The notes under the pieces were generated by a model, which was not told where the DNA came from, made no database searches, and saw only the letters and a list, made by a program, of their open reading frames with translations. Below are positions 8,692 through 16,212 of a stretch of 56,448 nucleotides of DNA, one piece after another (position 1 is the stretch's first letter; each line of letters begins with the position of its first letter). The stretch is from positions 1-56,448 of the forward strand of contig NZ_CAKXZT010000133.1 in the NCBI RefSeq assembly GCF_935825525.1, read 5' to 3'. Origin of the DNA: Mesorhizobium escarrei. Its GTDB lineage: Bacteria > Pseudomonadota > Alphaproteobacteria > Rhizobiales > Rhizobiaceae. The position numbers and the translations under genes were made by a program.

Positions 8692-8872
8692 GGCGCTGCC
8701 CCTCATCTGCCTGCCGGCATCTTCTCCCCGTATAGTGACGGGGAGAAGGGGCTCGCCGCACCCTCGGCGCGTTTTTTGCAGCGCTGGATATTGGCGAAAT
8801 CCTTTGCGAAGGCGTCCTTCTCCCCGTCTCTATACGGGGAGAAGTGCCGGGCAGGGCGAGGGGGGCGGCGCC
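8692..8872. repeat. Long imperfect inverted repeat (CTTCTCCCCGTATA family), copy 1
   Basis: About 180 bp in the convergent gap between denD and the NicO gene. The left arm reads GGCGCTGCCCCTCATCTGCC and continues through CTTCTCCCCGTATAGTGACG. The right arm is the reverse complement with differences, through CTATACGGGGAGAAG and GGGCAGGGCGAGG. The left arm is nearly identical to the element starting at 42881. It fills most of the intergenic space. Confidence 0.82.
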
Positions 8873-8891
8873 TGCGTGTCCGAGCAAGGCG

Positions 8892-10022
8892 TCATCCGCC
8901 AGCCGTCAGGCTGGCCGACAATAGCAGCAACCCGAACAAAAAGACGAAGGCGGCGCCGCCGATCTCGACGATCGAGTGGATGCGGTTGCCCACGCGGCCG
9001 TCACCGGCGAAATAGACTGCCCAGTTCTTGGCCGTCACCGCCAGCGTCGCCAGGATCGAGACCGTGATCGCGGTGCCGAGCGCCATCGCCAGCACCGACA
9101 GGATGCCGCCGAACCACAGCCCGTTGAGCATGGCAAAGCTCAGCACGATCAGCGCGCCCGAGCACGGCCGGATACCGACCGCAGCCACCGCCGACCAGGC
9201 GGTGCGCCAGTCGAAGCGGTCGCCGGAAAGCAGCGCCGGGTCGGGCGCGTGCGAATGTCCGCACGTCTCGCAGACTTCGCCCGCTGCATGATGATGATGA
9301 TCGTGCCCGCCATGGTCATGGTGATGGTCGTGTGCGCCATGATCATGGTTGTGGCCATCATGGCCATGTGCGTGAAGCGCATGCACTGAATGCGCATGTG
9401 CAGGATGGCCCGCGTGCGAATGGCCGGCATGGGCCGCCGACAGGCTGTAGGCAGGGTTGGCGCCGAACAGGCGAAGGATGGCAGGGCCGGCCTTGCGCCA
9501 CAAAAGCCAGGCGCCGAACAGGGTGACGAAGGCAAAACTCGTGATTTCAAGGAACCATGCCGCGTCGGTCATCGATATGGTGGTGCCGCGCAGGACGAAG
9601 TAGGCGAGCATCATCACCAGGATCGCCGTCAACGCCTGCAGCAGGGCCGAGACGAAGGACAGCATGATGCCGCGCTTGAGCGCCACTTCGTTCGCCACCA
9701 TGTAGGACGAGATCACCGCCTTGCCGTGACCGGGGCCGGCGGCATGGAAAATGCCGTAGGCGAAGGACAGGCCGATAAGCAGCCACAGCTTGCTGCCGTC
9801 CTCGCGCATCGCCTTCATCGCGCCGGCAAGCGCGCGGTAGAATTCCTGCTGACGCAGATTGATCCACATCAGGATTTGGGCGAACGGGCCGGTGGTGGGA
9901 GCTATCCCGTCATTGGTGCCGATGCCGAGCGAGCTCTGGGCGTGGGCGGCGCCGAGGACGTGCGTCATCACAAGGGCGACGGCCAAAAGGCCGAAGGCCA
10001 AACGCAGGGACGGTTTCGTCAC
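8892..10022 (-). CDS. NicO/RcnA-type nickel-cobalt permease with His-rich loop
   Basis: A 376-residue membrane protein of the NicO superfamily, probably moving Ni2+ or Co2+ across the inner membrane. It starts with a signal-like helix ending AHAQS. Helix I of the core has the signature GIFHAAGPGHGKAVISSY, and the later core motif is GIRPCSGALIVLSFAM. Between them lies a very long cytoplasmic or periplasmic loop (about residues 200-265) packed with His and Asp (HDHGAHDHHHDHGG and similar) and a CETCGHSH pair of cysteines, a metal buffer. The DUF1007 gene lies 4 bp upstream, the standard operon pair. Confidence 0.9.
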   Translation of the reverse strand: MTKPSLRLAFGLLAVALVMTHVLGAAHAQSSLGIGTNDGIAPTTGPFAQILMWINLRQQEFYRALAGAMKAMREDGSKLWLLIGLSFAYGIFHAAGPGHGKAVISSYMVANEVALKRGIMLSFVSALLQALTAILVMMLAYFVLRGTTISMTDAAWFLEITSFAFVTLFGAWLLWRKAGPAILRLFGANPAYSLSAAHAGHSHAGHPAHAHSVHALHAHGHDGHNHDHGAHDHHHDHGGHDHHHHAAGEVCETCGHSHAPDPALLSGDRFDWRTAWSAVAAVGIRPCSGALIVLSFAMLNGLWFGGILSVLAMALGTAITVSILATLAVTAKNWAVYFAGDGRVGNRIHSIVEIGGAAFVFLFGLLLLSASLTAGG

Positions 10023-10026
10023 CGGA

Positions 10027-10713
10027 TCATCCTTCTGGCTGACAGTTCAGTTCAAGCTTGGTCGCAAAGATCTTGCTCATATCGGTGCCCGTCGGATCGT
10101 TGAAGAAGGCGTCTGTCAGGGTCTTCTGGTTCTCGGCGATCGCCTCGTCGGGGTTCGGACGAACGACCTTGCTCGTGCATGTCGACGGCAAGCCGGCGAC
10201 CTGCAGATTGGCGTCCTCGGTGAAGTCGATCGCCGTATAGAAGGTCGGGTCATAGACGCCGATATCGATCTTGCCGGCCAGCCTGGTCGGCACCTTAGGT
10301 TCGGACTCGAACAGGATAATGAGCTGGTCGTTGTCGAAATTCGCCATCAGCTGCGGCGGCGGGCTCATCGCCTCGTCCTTGCCGTCGACGGTGACGAGCT
10401 GGAAGTAATTGAACTCCGCCAGCGATGCATGGACGGTATCGGCGACTTCCTTCAGCTCCTTGTCATCAAGCTTCAGGTCGGAATTCTTGTCGAACTCCAT
10501 CATCACCGTGCTCGAAAACAAATCGTCGAAGCGCCAGACATGGCGCAAGGCCTTCACGCTTTGGTGATCCGGGCTGAGGATCACTTCGAGGCGAGCCTCG
10601 GCGAAGACGTGGGGATGCACGTCGGCTGGCCCGACCGTGGAAAATGTCGCCGCCATGGCCGAAGCCATTATGATTGCTTGACGCTTCAAATGCATTCTGG
10701 GTGGTGATTCCAT
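10027..10713 (-). CDS. DUF1007 family periplasmic protein, NicO partner
   Basis: A 222-228-residue DUF1007 protein. The N-terminus is a secretion signal (KRQAIIMASAMAATFSTVGPADVHPHVF) whose mature end carries the HPHVF motif that defines the family and probably binds metal. WRFDDLFSS follows, then an EF-hand-like acidic segment DKNSDLKLDDKE, and a cysteine pair near the C-terminus. The start is ATG at 10713 or ATG at 10695; neither has a clear ribosome binding site. It lies first in a two-gene operon with the permease and is inferred to hand metal to it or to scavenge metal in the periplasm. Confidence 0.84.
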   Translation of the reverse strand: MESPPRMHLKRQAIIMASAMAATFSTVGPADVHPHVFAEARLEVILSPDHQSVKALRHVWRFDDLFSSTVMMEFDKNSDLKLDDKELKEVADTVHASLAEFNYFQLVTVDGKDEAMSPPPQLMANFDNDQLIILFESEPKVPTRLAGKIDIGVYDPTFYTAIDFTEDANLQVAGLPSTCTSKVVRPNPDEAIAENQKTLTDAFFNDPTGTDMSKIFATKLELNCQPEG

Positions 10714-10779
10714 CGACTTCGGTGACTGTCGAGAGTTACCAGAAAGCGGGCGAAAATGGGACCCCGGGCGGCTAAAAGC

Positions 10780-11679
10780 TCATGCATTGTCAATCGTCTT
10801 GAACCACTGCACCAGGAAATCGACAAAGACGCGAACTTTCGCAGGCAAATAGCGCCGGTGCGGATAGACGGCGAAAATGCCGCCACCCGGCAGGATGCGG
10901 TCATCCAGCGCGGTCACCAGCCGGCCACTTTCGATATCGGGCGCGGCGATGAAATCCGGCAGGATGGAAAATCCCAATCCCGCCACGGCGGCGGCCCTTG
11001 CCGCCATTGGACTGTTGACCTCGATCGGACCGGAGACCGAAACGGTTACCGTGTCGCCGCTGTCGCCCTTGAACGGCCAGTTGGTCAGCCAGCGGCCATT
11101 GGTGTCGATGATGCAGGGCACGCGGCCAAGGTCCTGCGGCCGCGCCGGCATGCCGTGCCTGGCGATCAGCTCGGGAGATGCGCAGAGCCGCACCGAGAAC
11201 GGCGCCAGACGCCTGGCGATCAGCGAGGAGCTTTCCAGCCGCGAAATGCGCACGGCGAGATCGAAACCTTCCTCGACCAGATCGACGAAGCGGTCGTCGA
11301 GATGAATGTCGAGCACGATGTCGGGATGCTGCTTGGCGAAATCGATCAGCGATAGTCCGATCGGCGCGTCGGCAAAAGTGCGCGGCGCCGACAGCTTGAT
11401 CCTGCCGCGCACGTCGCCGGAGGATTCGCGCACCGCATCGGCCAGGCTGTCGACCTCACGGACGATTTCCGAGGCGCGGCGGTAATAGGTGTGGCCGGCC
11501 TCGGTCAGCGAGAACTGCCTGGTGGTGCGGTTGAGCAGCAGCGCGCCGAGCTCGTCCTCCAACTCGCGCACATATTTCGACAGCAGCGCCTTGGAGCGGC
11601 CGATTTTGCGCGCCGCTGCCGAAAATCCCTCGGCCTCGACAACGTCGATGAAGGCGCGCATGCGGGTCAGCGTATCCAT
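10780..11679 (-). CDS. LysR-family transcriptional regulator
   Basis: A 299-residue LysR regulator. Residues 1-60 are the winged helix-turn-helix (MDTLTRMRAFIDVVEAEGFSAAARKIGRSKALLSKYV), and residues about 90-295 are the effector-binding domain with LRLCASPEL-like and GLGFSILPDF segments. The ATG at 11679 has AGGGGAG upstream; the frame runs 42 bp further up but overlaps the amidase. It follows the amidase with one base between them, so amidase and regulator are likely cotranscribed, which is unusual because LysR genes mostly diverge from their target. Confidence 0.9.
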   Translation of the reverse strand: MDTLTRMRAFIDVVEAEGFSAAARKIGRSKALLSKYVRELEDELGALLLNRTTRQFSLTEAGHTYYRRASEIVREVDSLADAVRESSGDVRGRIKLSAPRTFADAPIGLSLIDFAKQHPDIVLDIHLDDRFVDLVEEGFDLAVRISRLESSSLIARRLAPFSVRLCASPELIARHGMPARPQDLGRVPCIIDTNGRWLTNWPFKGDSGDTVTVSVSGPIEVNSPMAARAAAVAGLGFSILPDFIAAPDIESGRLVTALDDRILPGGGIFAVYPHRRYLPAKVRVFVDFLVQWFKTIDNA

Positions 11680-11680
11680 G

Positions 11681-12880
11681 TCATACGCTCCCCTGGTGGG
11701 CTGAAAGGATGCGCGCGGCAAGCGCCATCAGCTGGCGGTCGCTGTTCTCAGGTCCGAGCAGCGAAAGGCCGAAGGGGGCGCCATCGACATGGCCCAGCGG
11801 CAGGCTGATCTGCGGAAAACCGGACAGGCCGGAAAGACACAACAGTCTCAGCGCGCGTTCGCGATACAACTGCAAATCGTCGAATGAAACGGCCTTGAGC
11901 GGGGCGGCACTCGGAACGGTTGGAAGCACGAGGACACCGTTCTCGCCAAGCAGGTCGGCAAGCTCGCGACGAAACGAAACGCGACGTTCCGTTTCGGATT
12001 GCGCGGTTGCCGCGTCGATGGTTGCGCCATGCTCGAAGCGCTCCTTGACGCCGGGGCCGAGCATCCGGTCACCCTGCGAAATCCAGGCACCATGATTTTG
12101 CCAGGCCTCGTACCCCTGCAGCTTGCGGAAGCACCAGTAGAGATCGTCGGTGGAATGCGACAGCGGGGCAACGGTGCGCGGCGCGCCCAGCACCGAAACG
12201 ACAGTGCGGACCATGGCGCGATACTCGTCGGCCGCCTGCGGGCCGAGCACGAGGCCGTCCAGTGCGTCGAGGGCGAGGGGGCGTGCCAGGTCATGGCGTT
12301 GCCGACCGTCGCCGAGCAGCACCGCGCCGACCTTTTCGTAGGTGACCATGTCCCTGGCGAACCAGCCGAACGTGTCCAGTGAAGGGGCCAGCGGCATGGC
12401 GCCCTCGAGCGAGATGCGGCCATGCGTGACCCTCAGGCCGATCAGCCCACAAAAGCTTGCCGGCGCGCGGATCGAGCCGCCGGTGTCGGAACCAGTGGCA
12501 ATGTCGGCAAGCCCGCCGGCGACCGCGGCGGCGGAACCGGAGGACGAGCCGCCGGTGATGCGGTCCGGCGCTGCCGGATTGACCGGCGACGGAAAATGCG
12601 CGTTCAGCCCCATCAGCGAGAAGGCCAACTCGTCGGTCTGCGTCTTGCCGACGAAGCGCGCGCCCGAATCAAGCAGCGCCTGGACGGCCGGCGCTGTCGC
12701 CGAGGCGGCTGAAGCCTGCTGGTGTTTCTGCGGATTGCCGCAGCCGGTGCGGTAGCCGGCCACGTCGTAAATATCCTTGACGGCCAGCCGCAGGCCGGCA
12801 AGCGGGCCGGATTGCGCATTGGATACCGGGATATCGTCGAGGTCGAGAAAAGCGTTCAGGGGGCCGCGAGTGCCTGTCAT
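11681..12880 (-). CDS. Amidase-signature family hydrolase
   Basis: A 399-residue amidase hydrolysing a small amide, substrate unknown. The Ser-cisSer-Lys triad is visible: lysine in LRLAVKDIYDVAG, cis-serine in the ITGGSSSGSAAAVAGG loop, and the nucleophilic serine in TGSDTGGSIRAPASFCGLIGLR. At about 400 residues it belongs to the shorter amidases. I prefer ATG at 12880 (MTGTRGPLNAF) because related proteins begin there; ATG at 12913 would add eleven residues and overlap a palindrome. It is followed immediately by the LysR gene. Confidence 0.88.
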   Translation of the reverse strand: MTGTRGPLNAFLDLDDIPVSNAQSGPLAGLRLAVKDIYDVAGYRTGCGNPQKHQQASAASATAPAVQALLDSGARFVGKTQTDELAFSLMGLNAHFPSPVNPAAPDRITGGSSSGSAAAVAGGLADIATGSDTGGSIRAPASFCGLIGLRVTHGRISLEGAMPLAPSLDTFGWFARDMVTYEKVGAVLLGDGRQRHDLARPLALDALDGLVLGPQAADEYRAMVRTVVSVLGAPRTVAPLSHSTDDLYWCFRKLQGYEAWQNHGAWISQGDRMLGPGVKERFEHGATIDAATAQSETERRVSFRRELADLLGENGVLVLPTVPSAAPLKAVSFDDLQLYRERALRLLCLSGLSGFPQISLPLGHVDGAPFGLSLLGPENSDRQLMALAARILSAHQGSV

Positions 12881-12914
12881 ACGTTCGATATCCGGATACA
12901 GTCTGTGCAACATT

Positions 12915-12947
12915 GTGCGCTGCCAGGAATTTTACAACCTGGCGCAC
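12915..12947. promoter_or_regulatory. Inverted repeat between the amidase and the decarboxylase leader
   Basis: GTGCGC-TG-CCAGG and CCTGGCGCAC form an inverted repeat with a 10-bp AT-rich centre, followed by GATTTTTATT. It sits in the divergent promoter region, so it could be an operator for the LysR protein of the amidase operon. It could equally act as a small plus-strand hairpin. Confidence 0.4.
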
Positions 12948-12955
12948 GATTTTTA

Positions 12956-12984
12956 TTGATTGTGAAATCCTTCGACCTTATATC
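12956..12984 (+). promoter_or_regulatory. Candidate sigma-70 promoter of the ornithine decarboxylase leader
   Basis: TTGATT at 12956-12961 and TATATC at 12979-12984 are separated by exactly 17 bp. Transcription would start near 12991, giving a leader of about 430 nt before the decarboxylase ATG. Confidence 0.42.
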
Positions 12985-13029
12985 GCGCTTGCCCAAAGTC
13001 GCACGTGCCTGTGGGTGTCCGCCGATCCT

Positions 13030-13425
13030 CAAAATGGTGAGGGATATCGGTAAGGTAACTGGAGCTAACCCCTCCAGTCGGTTTAGCGGCCAACCGCCAG
13101 ACCGAGGACACCTTGAAGCAACGACGGTGCGGGCCTTTCTGGTGTTCTGCCGGTCGTCCAAAGACCGGGGTTACTGAAGAGGCACACCTTCATTGCCGGC
13201 AGTGCGGAACGGGTTCTCCCAATCCAAGCCAAGGCAGACAAAGCGAACCGAGGCCGGGCAAGGCCAAGGTTCACCGCCGCGAGACGGCGCTTCATGGTTC
13301 CGGGGTCTCCACCGGCTGGTTCCATGGATTGACGTCCCGCCTTTGTCCACCGCGTGTTCGCGAGGTCGATGACCCGCGTCCCGCAGCCTTTGTGCGCGCC
13401 GAAAGGCGCTGATGGAGAGACCCCG
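13030..13425 (+). ncRNA. Long structured leader, candidate speF RNA
   Basis: About 400 nt without a plausible gene lie directly before an ornithine decarboxylase gene. The stretch has several hairpins: CTGGAG/CTCCAG at about 13059-13078, CGGTC/GACCG around 13153-13169, CGCCGC/GCGGCG-type arms near 13275, and a GCGCC-GAAA-GGCGC stem just before the GGAGAG ribosome binding site. A conserved leader called the speF motif is known upstream of alphaproteobacterial ornithine decarboxylase genes. Position and size agree, but I cannot align it, so boundaries are approximate. The last hairpin could hide or expose the ribosome binding site. Confidence 0.55.
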
Positions 13426-14559
13426 ATGGCTACCCAGCGCATCCTTGACTTCCTCGCCACCCGACGTCCGAACGGCCCATGCCTGGTCGTCGATCTCGAT
13501 GTCGTGCGCGACAATTTCCGCGCCTTCGAGAAGGCGCTTCCCGATTCGAAAATCTACTATGCGGTGAAAGCAAATCCGGCGCCGGAAATCCTGCGCCTGC
13601 TTGCTGCGATGGGCTCGTCCTTCGACACCGCTTCCGTTGCCGAAGTCGAGATGGCGATGGACGCCGGCGCGCCGGCGGACCGCATCTCCTTCGGCAACAC
13701 CATCAAGAAGGAGCGCGACATCCAGCGCGCCTATCAGCTCGGCATTCGGCTGTTCGCGGTGGACTGCGTCGAGGAGGTCGAGAAGATTGCCCGCGTTGCA
13801 CCCGGCGCCCGTGTGTTCTGCCGCGTGCTGACCGACGGCGAAGGCGCCGAATGGCCGCTGTCGCGCAAGTTCGGCTGCGTGCCGGCGATGGCGGTCGACG
13901 TGCTGCGCCATGCCCGGGCGCTCGGGCTCGACGCCTATGGCGTGTCGTTCCATGTCGGCTCGCAGCAGACCGACCTGGCCGCCTGGGACCGCGCGCTCGG
14001 CGATGCCAAAAAGGTGTTCGTCACGCTCGCCGAGGAAGGCATCGTGCTCAAGATGGTCAATATGGGCGGTGGTTTTCCGACCCGTTACCTCAAAGACGTG
14101 CCGGTGGCGCAGGCCTATGGCCAGGCGATTTTCTCGGCGCTGCGCAAGCATTTCGGCAACGCGATTCCCGAAACCATCATCGAACCGGGCCGCGGCATGG
14201 TCGGCAATGCCGGCGTCATCAAGTCGGAAGTCGTGCTGATCTCGAAGAAGGCCGACAACGACAATGTGCGCTGGGTCTTCCTCGACATCGGCAAGTTCGG
14301 CGGTCTCGCCGAGACGATGGACGAGGCAATCCGCTACCCGATCGTGACCGCGCATGACGGCACCGAAACCGCGCCCTGCGTGCTCGCCGGCCCGACCTGC
14401 GATTCGGCCGACGTGATGTACGAGAAGACGCCGTATCCGCTGCCGCTGTCACTGACCATCGGCGACGAGGTGCTGATCGAGGGCACTGGCGCCTACACGA
14501 CGACCTACGCCTCGGTCGCCTTCAACGGCTTCGAGCCTCTCCGATCCTACGTGATCTGA
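13426..14559 (+). CDS. speF: Ornithine (or lysine/ornithine) decarboxylase, fold-type III
   Basis: A 377-residue eukaryotic-type PLP decarboxylase that converts ornithine to putrescine, the entry to polyamine synthesis. PLP lysine K48 lies in YYAVKANP, and the histidine of the cofactor face is in YGVSFHVGSQQ. The glycine-rich phosphate loop is NMGGGFP, EPGRGMV holds the PLP-contact residues, and the catalytic cysteine C325 is in GPTCDSAD, contributed to the partner subunit's active site. The CDSAD loop and short length favour ODC over DAP decarboxylase. GGAGAG precedes the ATG. The long leader suggests post-transcriptional control. A palindrome overlaps the stop codon. Confidence 0.88.
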   Translation: MATQRILDFLATRRPNGPCLVVDLDVVRDNFRAFEKALPDSKIYYAVKANPAPEILRLLAAMGSSFDTASVAEVEMAMDAGAPADRISFGNTIKKERDIQRAYQLGIRLFAVDCVEEVEKIARVAPGARVFCRVLTDGEGAEWPLSRKFGCVPAMAVDVLRHARALGLDAYGVSFHVGSQQTDLAAWDRALGDAKKVFVTLAEEGIVLKMVNMGGGFPTRYLKDVPVAQAYGQAIFSALRKHFGNAIPETIIEPGRGMVGNAGVIKSEVVLISKKADNDNVRWVFLDIGKFGGLAETMDEAIRYPIVTAHDGTETAPCVLAGPTCDSADVMYEKTPYPLPLSLTIGDEVLIEGTGAYTTTYASVAFNGFEPLRSYVI

Positions 14560-14585
14560 CGGCTCGCAAGAGCCGGTCAGATCAC
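14551..14585 (+). terminator. Strong hairpin spanning the decarboxylase stop codon
   Basis: GTGATCTGAC-GGCTC, loop GCAA, GAGCC-G-GTCAGATCAC: fifteen pairs with one bulge. It includes the TGA stop. No U-run follows, so it may act as an mRNA 3' stabiliser or a rho-aided end rather than a simple intrinsic terminator. Confidence 0.5.
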
Positions 14586-14653
14586 CCGAGGTGGGCCCCT
14601 GTCGCCCGCCCGGGCTCGCCTGTGGAACAATCCGCTCGTGAAGGATCGCGGAA

Positions 14654-15391
14654 ATGGAAATTGTGGATTTCATTGTTGAAGGCGCCGTGGGCTGGCAAAT
14701 CTCCCCCCTTGAGGGGGAGATGGCCGCAAAGCGGCCAGAGGGGGTCGGCTCAGCTGTCGCGACCTCTCTTGGGCTGTGTGGGGCCGGCGCTTCACGCGCG
14801 GCGACCCCCTCTGTCGCCATCGGCGACATCTCCCCCTCAAGGGGGGAGATTGCTGACGCTTTCGTCATCACCGCCGAAACCGCTGCTGACGTTTCGGCGC
14901 GCGAGGCTTTGCTCGATTGCGCCATGGGGCCGAAGCGCCGGAAGAAATCATCGGAAAAGCTGCGGCGCGGCCGCCGGCCTTCGGAAGGTCTGGCCTTTGT
15001 CGCGCGTGATGCATCGGGCGCTGTCACTGGCACAGTGCGGCTGTGGGACGTCGTGCTGGGCGAGGGCGGTCGGGCAGCGCTTCTGCTTGGCCCGCTAGCC
15101 GTCGATCCGACAATCAAGAATGCCGGCATCGGCTCGGCGCTGATGCGCCATGCAATCGCTGAAGCCGCGCGCCTCGGCCATGCGGCGATCCTGCTGGTCG
15201 GCGATGCGCCCTATTACGAGCGCTTTGGGTTTTCGGCCGAAAAAACCGGCTCGCTGGCCATGCCGGGCCCTTATGAGCGGCACCGCCTGCTGGCGCTGGA
15301 ACTGGTGGAAGGCGTGCTCGCCGGCGAGCAGGGCACGCTGAAGGCGGCGGGGCGCAAGCTGAAGGCACAGCGACTGCCGCTCGCTGCCTGA
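14654..15391 (+). CDS. GNAT acetyltransferase with a palindromic element inside its frame
   Basis: A 245-residue product. The acetyltransferase proper starts around residue 70 (FVITAETAADVSAREALLD) and has the acetyl-CoA loop in LAVDPTIKNAGIGSALM, then YYERFGFSAE and a C-terminal helical extension; it resembles YhbS-type GNATs. Residues about 16-66 (ISPLEGEMAAKRPEGV to ISPSRGEI) are the translation of the 154-bp inverted repeat at 14698-14851. No in-frame start lies between the repeat and the domain, so the product either carries the insert or is not made. AAGGATCGCGG precedes the ATG. The acceptor substrate is unknown. Confidence 0.72.
   Translation: MEIVDFIVEGAVGWQISPLEGEMAAKRPEGVGSAVATSLGLCGAGASRAATPSVAIGDISPSRGEIADAFVITAETAADVSAREALLDCAMGPKRRKKSSEKLRRGRRPSEGLAFVARDASGAVTGTVRLWDVVLGEGGRAALLLGPLAVDPTIKNAGIGSALMRHAIAEAARLGHAAILLVGDAPYYERFGFSAEKTGSLAMPGPYERHRLLALELVEGVLAGEQGTLKAAGRKLKAQRLPLAA
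14698..14851. repeat. 154-bp palindromic element within a coding frame
   Basis: The left arm begins AATCTCCCCCC, TTGAGGGGGAGATGG, then CGACC-type sequence. The right arm CGACCCCCTCTG ... CATCTCCCCCTCAAGG and GGGGGGAGATT is its near reverse complement. Within the left arm there is a small hairpin GGCCGC-AAA-GCGGCC. The element is open in the frame of the GNAT gene through all 154 bp. Confidence 0.85.
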
Positions 15392-15403
15392 CGATCGGAA
15401 ACC

Positions 15404-15432
15404 AGCCGCCGCCATCGGGCGGCGGCTTGTTT
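15404..15432 (+). terminator. Intrinsic terminator after the GNAT gene
   Basis: AGCCGCCGCC, loop ATCG, GGCGGCGGCT, followed by TGTTTC: a ten-pair GC stem 13 bp after the stop. The scp2 gene converges on it from the other side at 15451, so it could serve both. Confidence 0.7.
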
Positions 15433-15450
15433 CATCCCGAATTGGTTGGA

Positions 15451-15735
15451 TCAGCCGATCAACTGGCTCAGCGCCATGGCGACGCTCATGTCGCCTTCGA
15501 CCTTTATCTTGCCGGACATGAACGCCATCGTCGGGTTGAGATCGCCTGATATCAGCGACTCCAGATCGTCGAGCGAAAGCTTTATGGTGCAGTCGGCAGG
15601 CGCGTCGGTGGTCGAGACAGCAGCGCCGTCGATGACGATGACACCATCGTCACCGGTATCGAATTTCACGGAACGATCGAACCCGGCACTCGCCACGCGC
15701 GCGCTGATCTTGTCGGCAATTTCCTGAACGCCCAT
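15451..15735 (-). CDS. SCP2 sterol-binding domain protein
   Basis: A 94-residue protein made of one SCP2 domain (hydrophobic ligand carrier fold). Visible features are KFDTGDDGVIVIDG, DCTIKLSLDDLESLISGDLNP, and the family ending AFMSGKIKVEGDMSVAMAL. Bacteria rarely have sterols; such proteins probably bind lipids or acyl chains in the cytoplasm. GAGGAG is 7-8 bases before the ATG. It has no same-strand neighbour, and a 15-bp tandem repeat lies in its upstream region. Confidence 0.9.
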   Translation of the reverse strand: MGVQEIADKISARVASAGFDRSVKFDTGDDGVIVIDGAAVSTTDAPADCTIKLSLDDLESLISGDLNPTMAFMSGKIKVEGDMSVAMALSQLIG

Positions 15736-15772
15736 GGCCGTTCTCCTCGTCTCGTTGCGTTTGTCGCACATT

Positions 15773-15832
15773 GGTACTTCGGTCTGGGGTACTTCGGTCT
15801 GGGGTACTTCGGTCTGGGGTACTTCGGTCCGG
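15773..15832. repeat. Four tandem copies of a 15-bp unit upstream of the SCP2 gene
   Basis: The unit GGTACTTCGGTCTGG is repeated four times without gaps at 15773, 15788, 15803 and 15818; the last copy has one change. It lies 38-97 bp before the SCP2 start, in the place of its promoter or 5' leader. Copy number could vary by slippage. Confidence 0.92.
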
Positions 15833-16212
15833 CCGAAGTCGCGTCTTGCGCATTTCGCGATCAAGGTCGCCGTCGCATATAGCTTCGGGTTGACGTTTAC
15901 GTCAACGCGGTTCCCGATATGATGATGGGTTTTATCGCCGCAGTGAAGCTGCGTTGTCCACGAGAGGCAGCCGGGAGAGGGATGGCGGTCCCATCGCATT
16001 TAGCTGGACACTGCCGGCAAATGACCGCTACCATCGCCATGTGGCTTGAATCAGGTTTTACCTGGAGATCGAGTGCTCGAAGAACCGAACAGAAATCCCG
16101 GATCCCATCGTTATGGGAAGCCGAGCTTGTGGTGGCCACCACCTCTGGGTTGATGGCCTGCGGGCCTGATCCAATCTGAAAATTTTAATTTCGTGTTCAG
16201 AGAGACACAATC
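15833..16212. other. Non-coding stretch before the dioxygenase gene, hairpin-rich
   Basis: No convincing gene on either strand. Short hairpins are visible around 16104-16120 (CCCAT-CGTT-ATGGG), at 16129-16140 (GGTGGCCACC) and at 16157-16170 (GGCC-TGCG-GGCC). An AT-rich AAAATTTTAATTT stretch at 16180-16192 precedes the dioxygenase ribosome binding site region. It could hold a leader RNA of the dioxygenase; I recognise no known riboswitch. Confidence 0.4.

Noticed and set aside
15773..15832. The repeat as a CRISPR array
   Set aside because: The units are 15 bp, directly abutting, and have no spacers.
15919..16179. 86-residue plus-strand open frame before the dioxygenase gene
   Set aside because: No ribosome binding site of note, no recognisable sequence, and the frame crosses several hairpins. 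Treated as non-coding.
16090..16180. Known riboswitch (SAM-II or similar) before the dioxygenase
   Set aside because: Hairpins exist, but none of the conserved core sequences I know could be matched.
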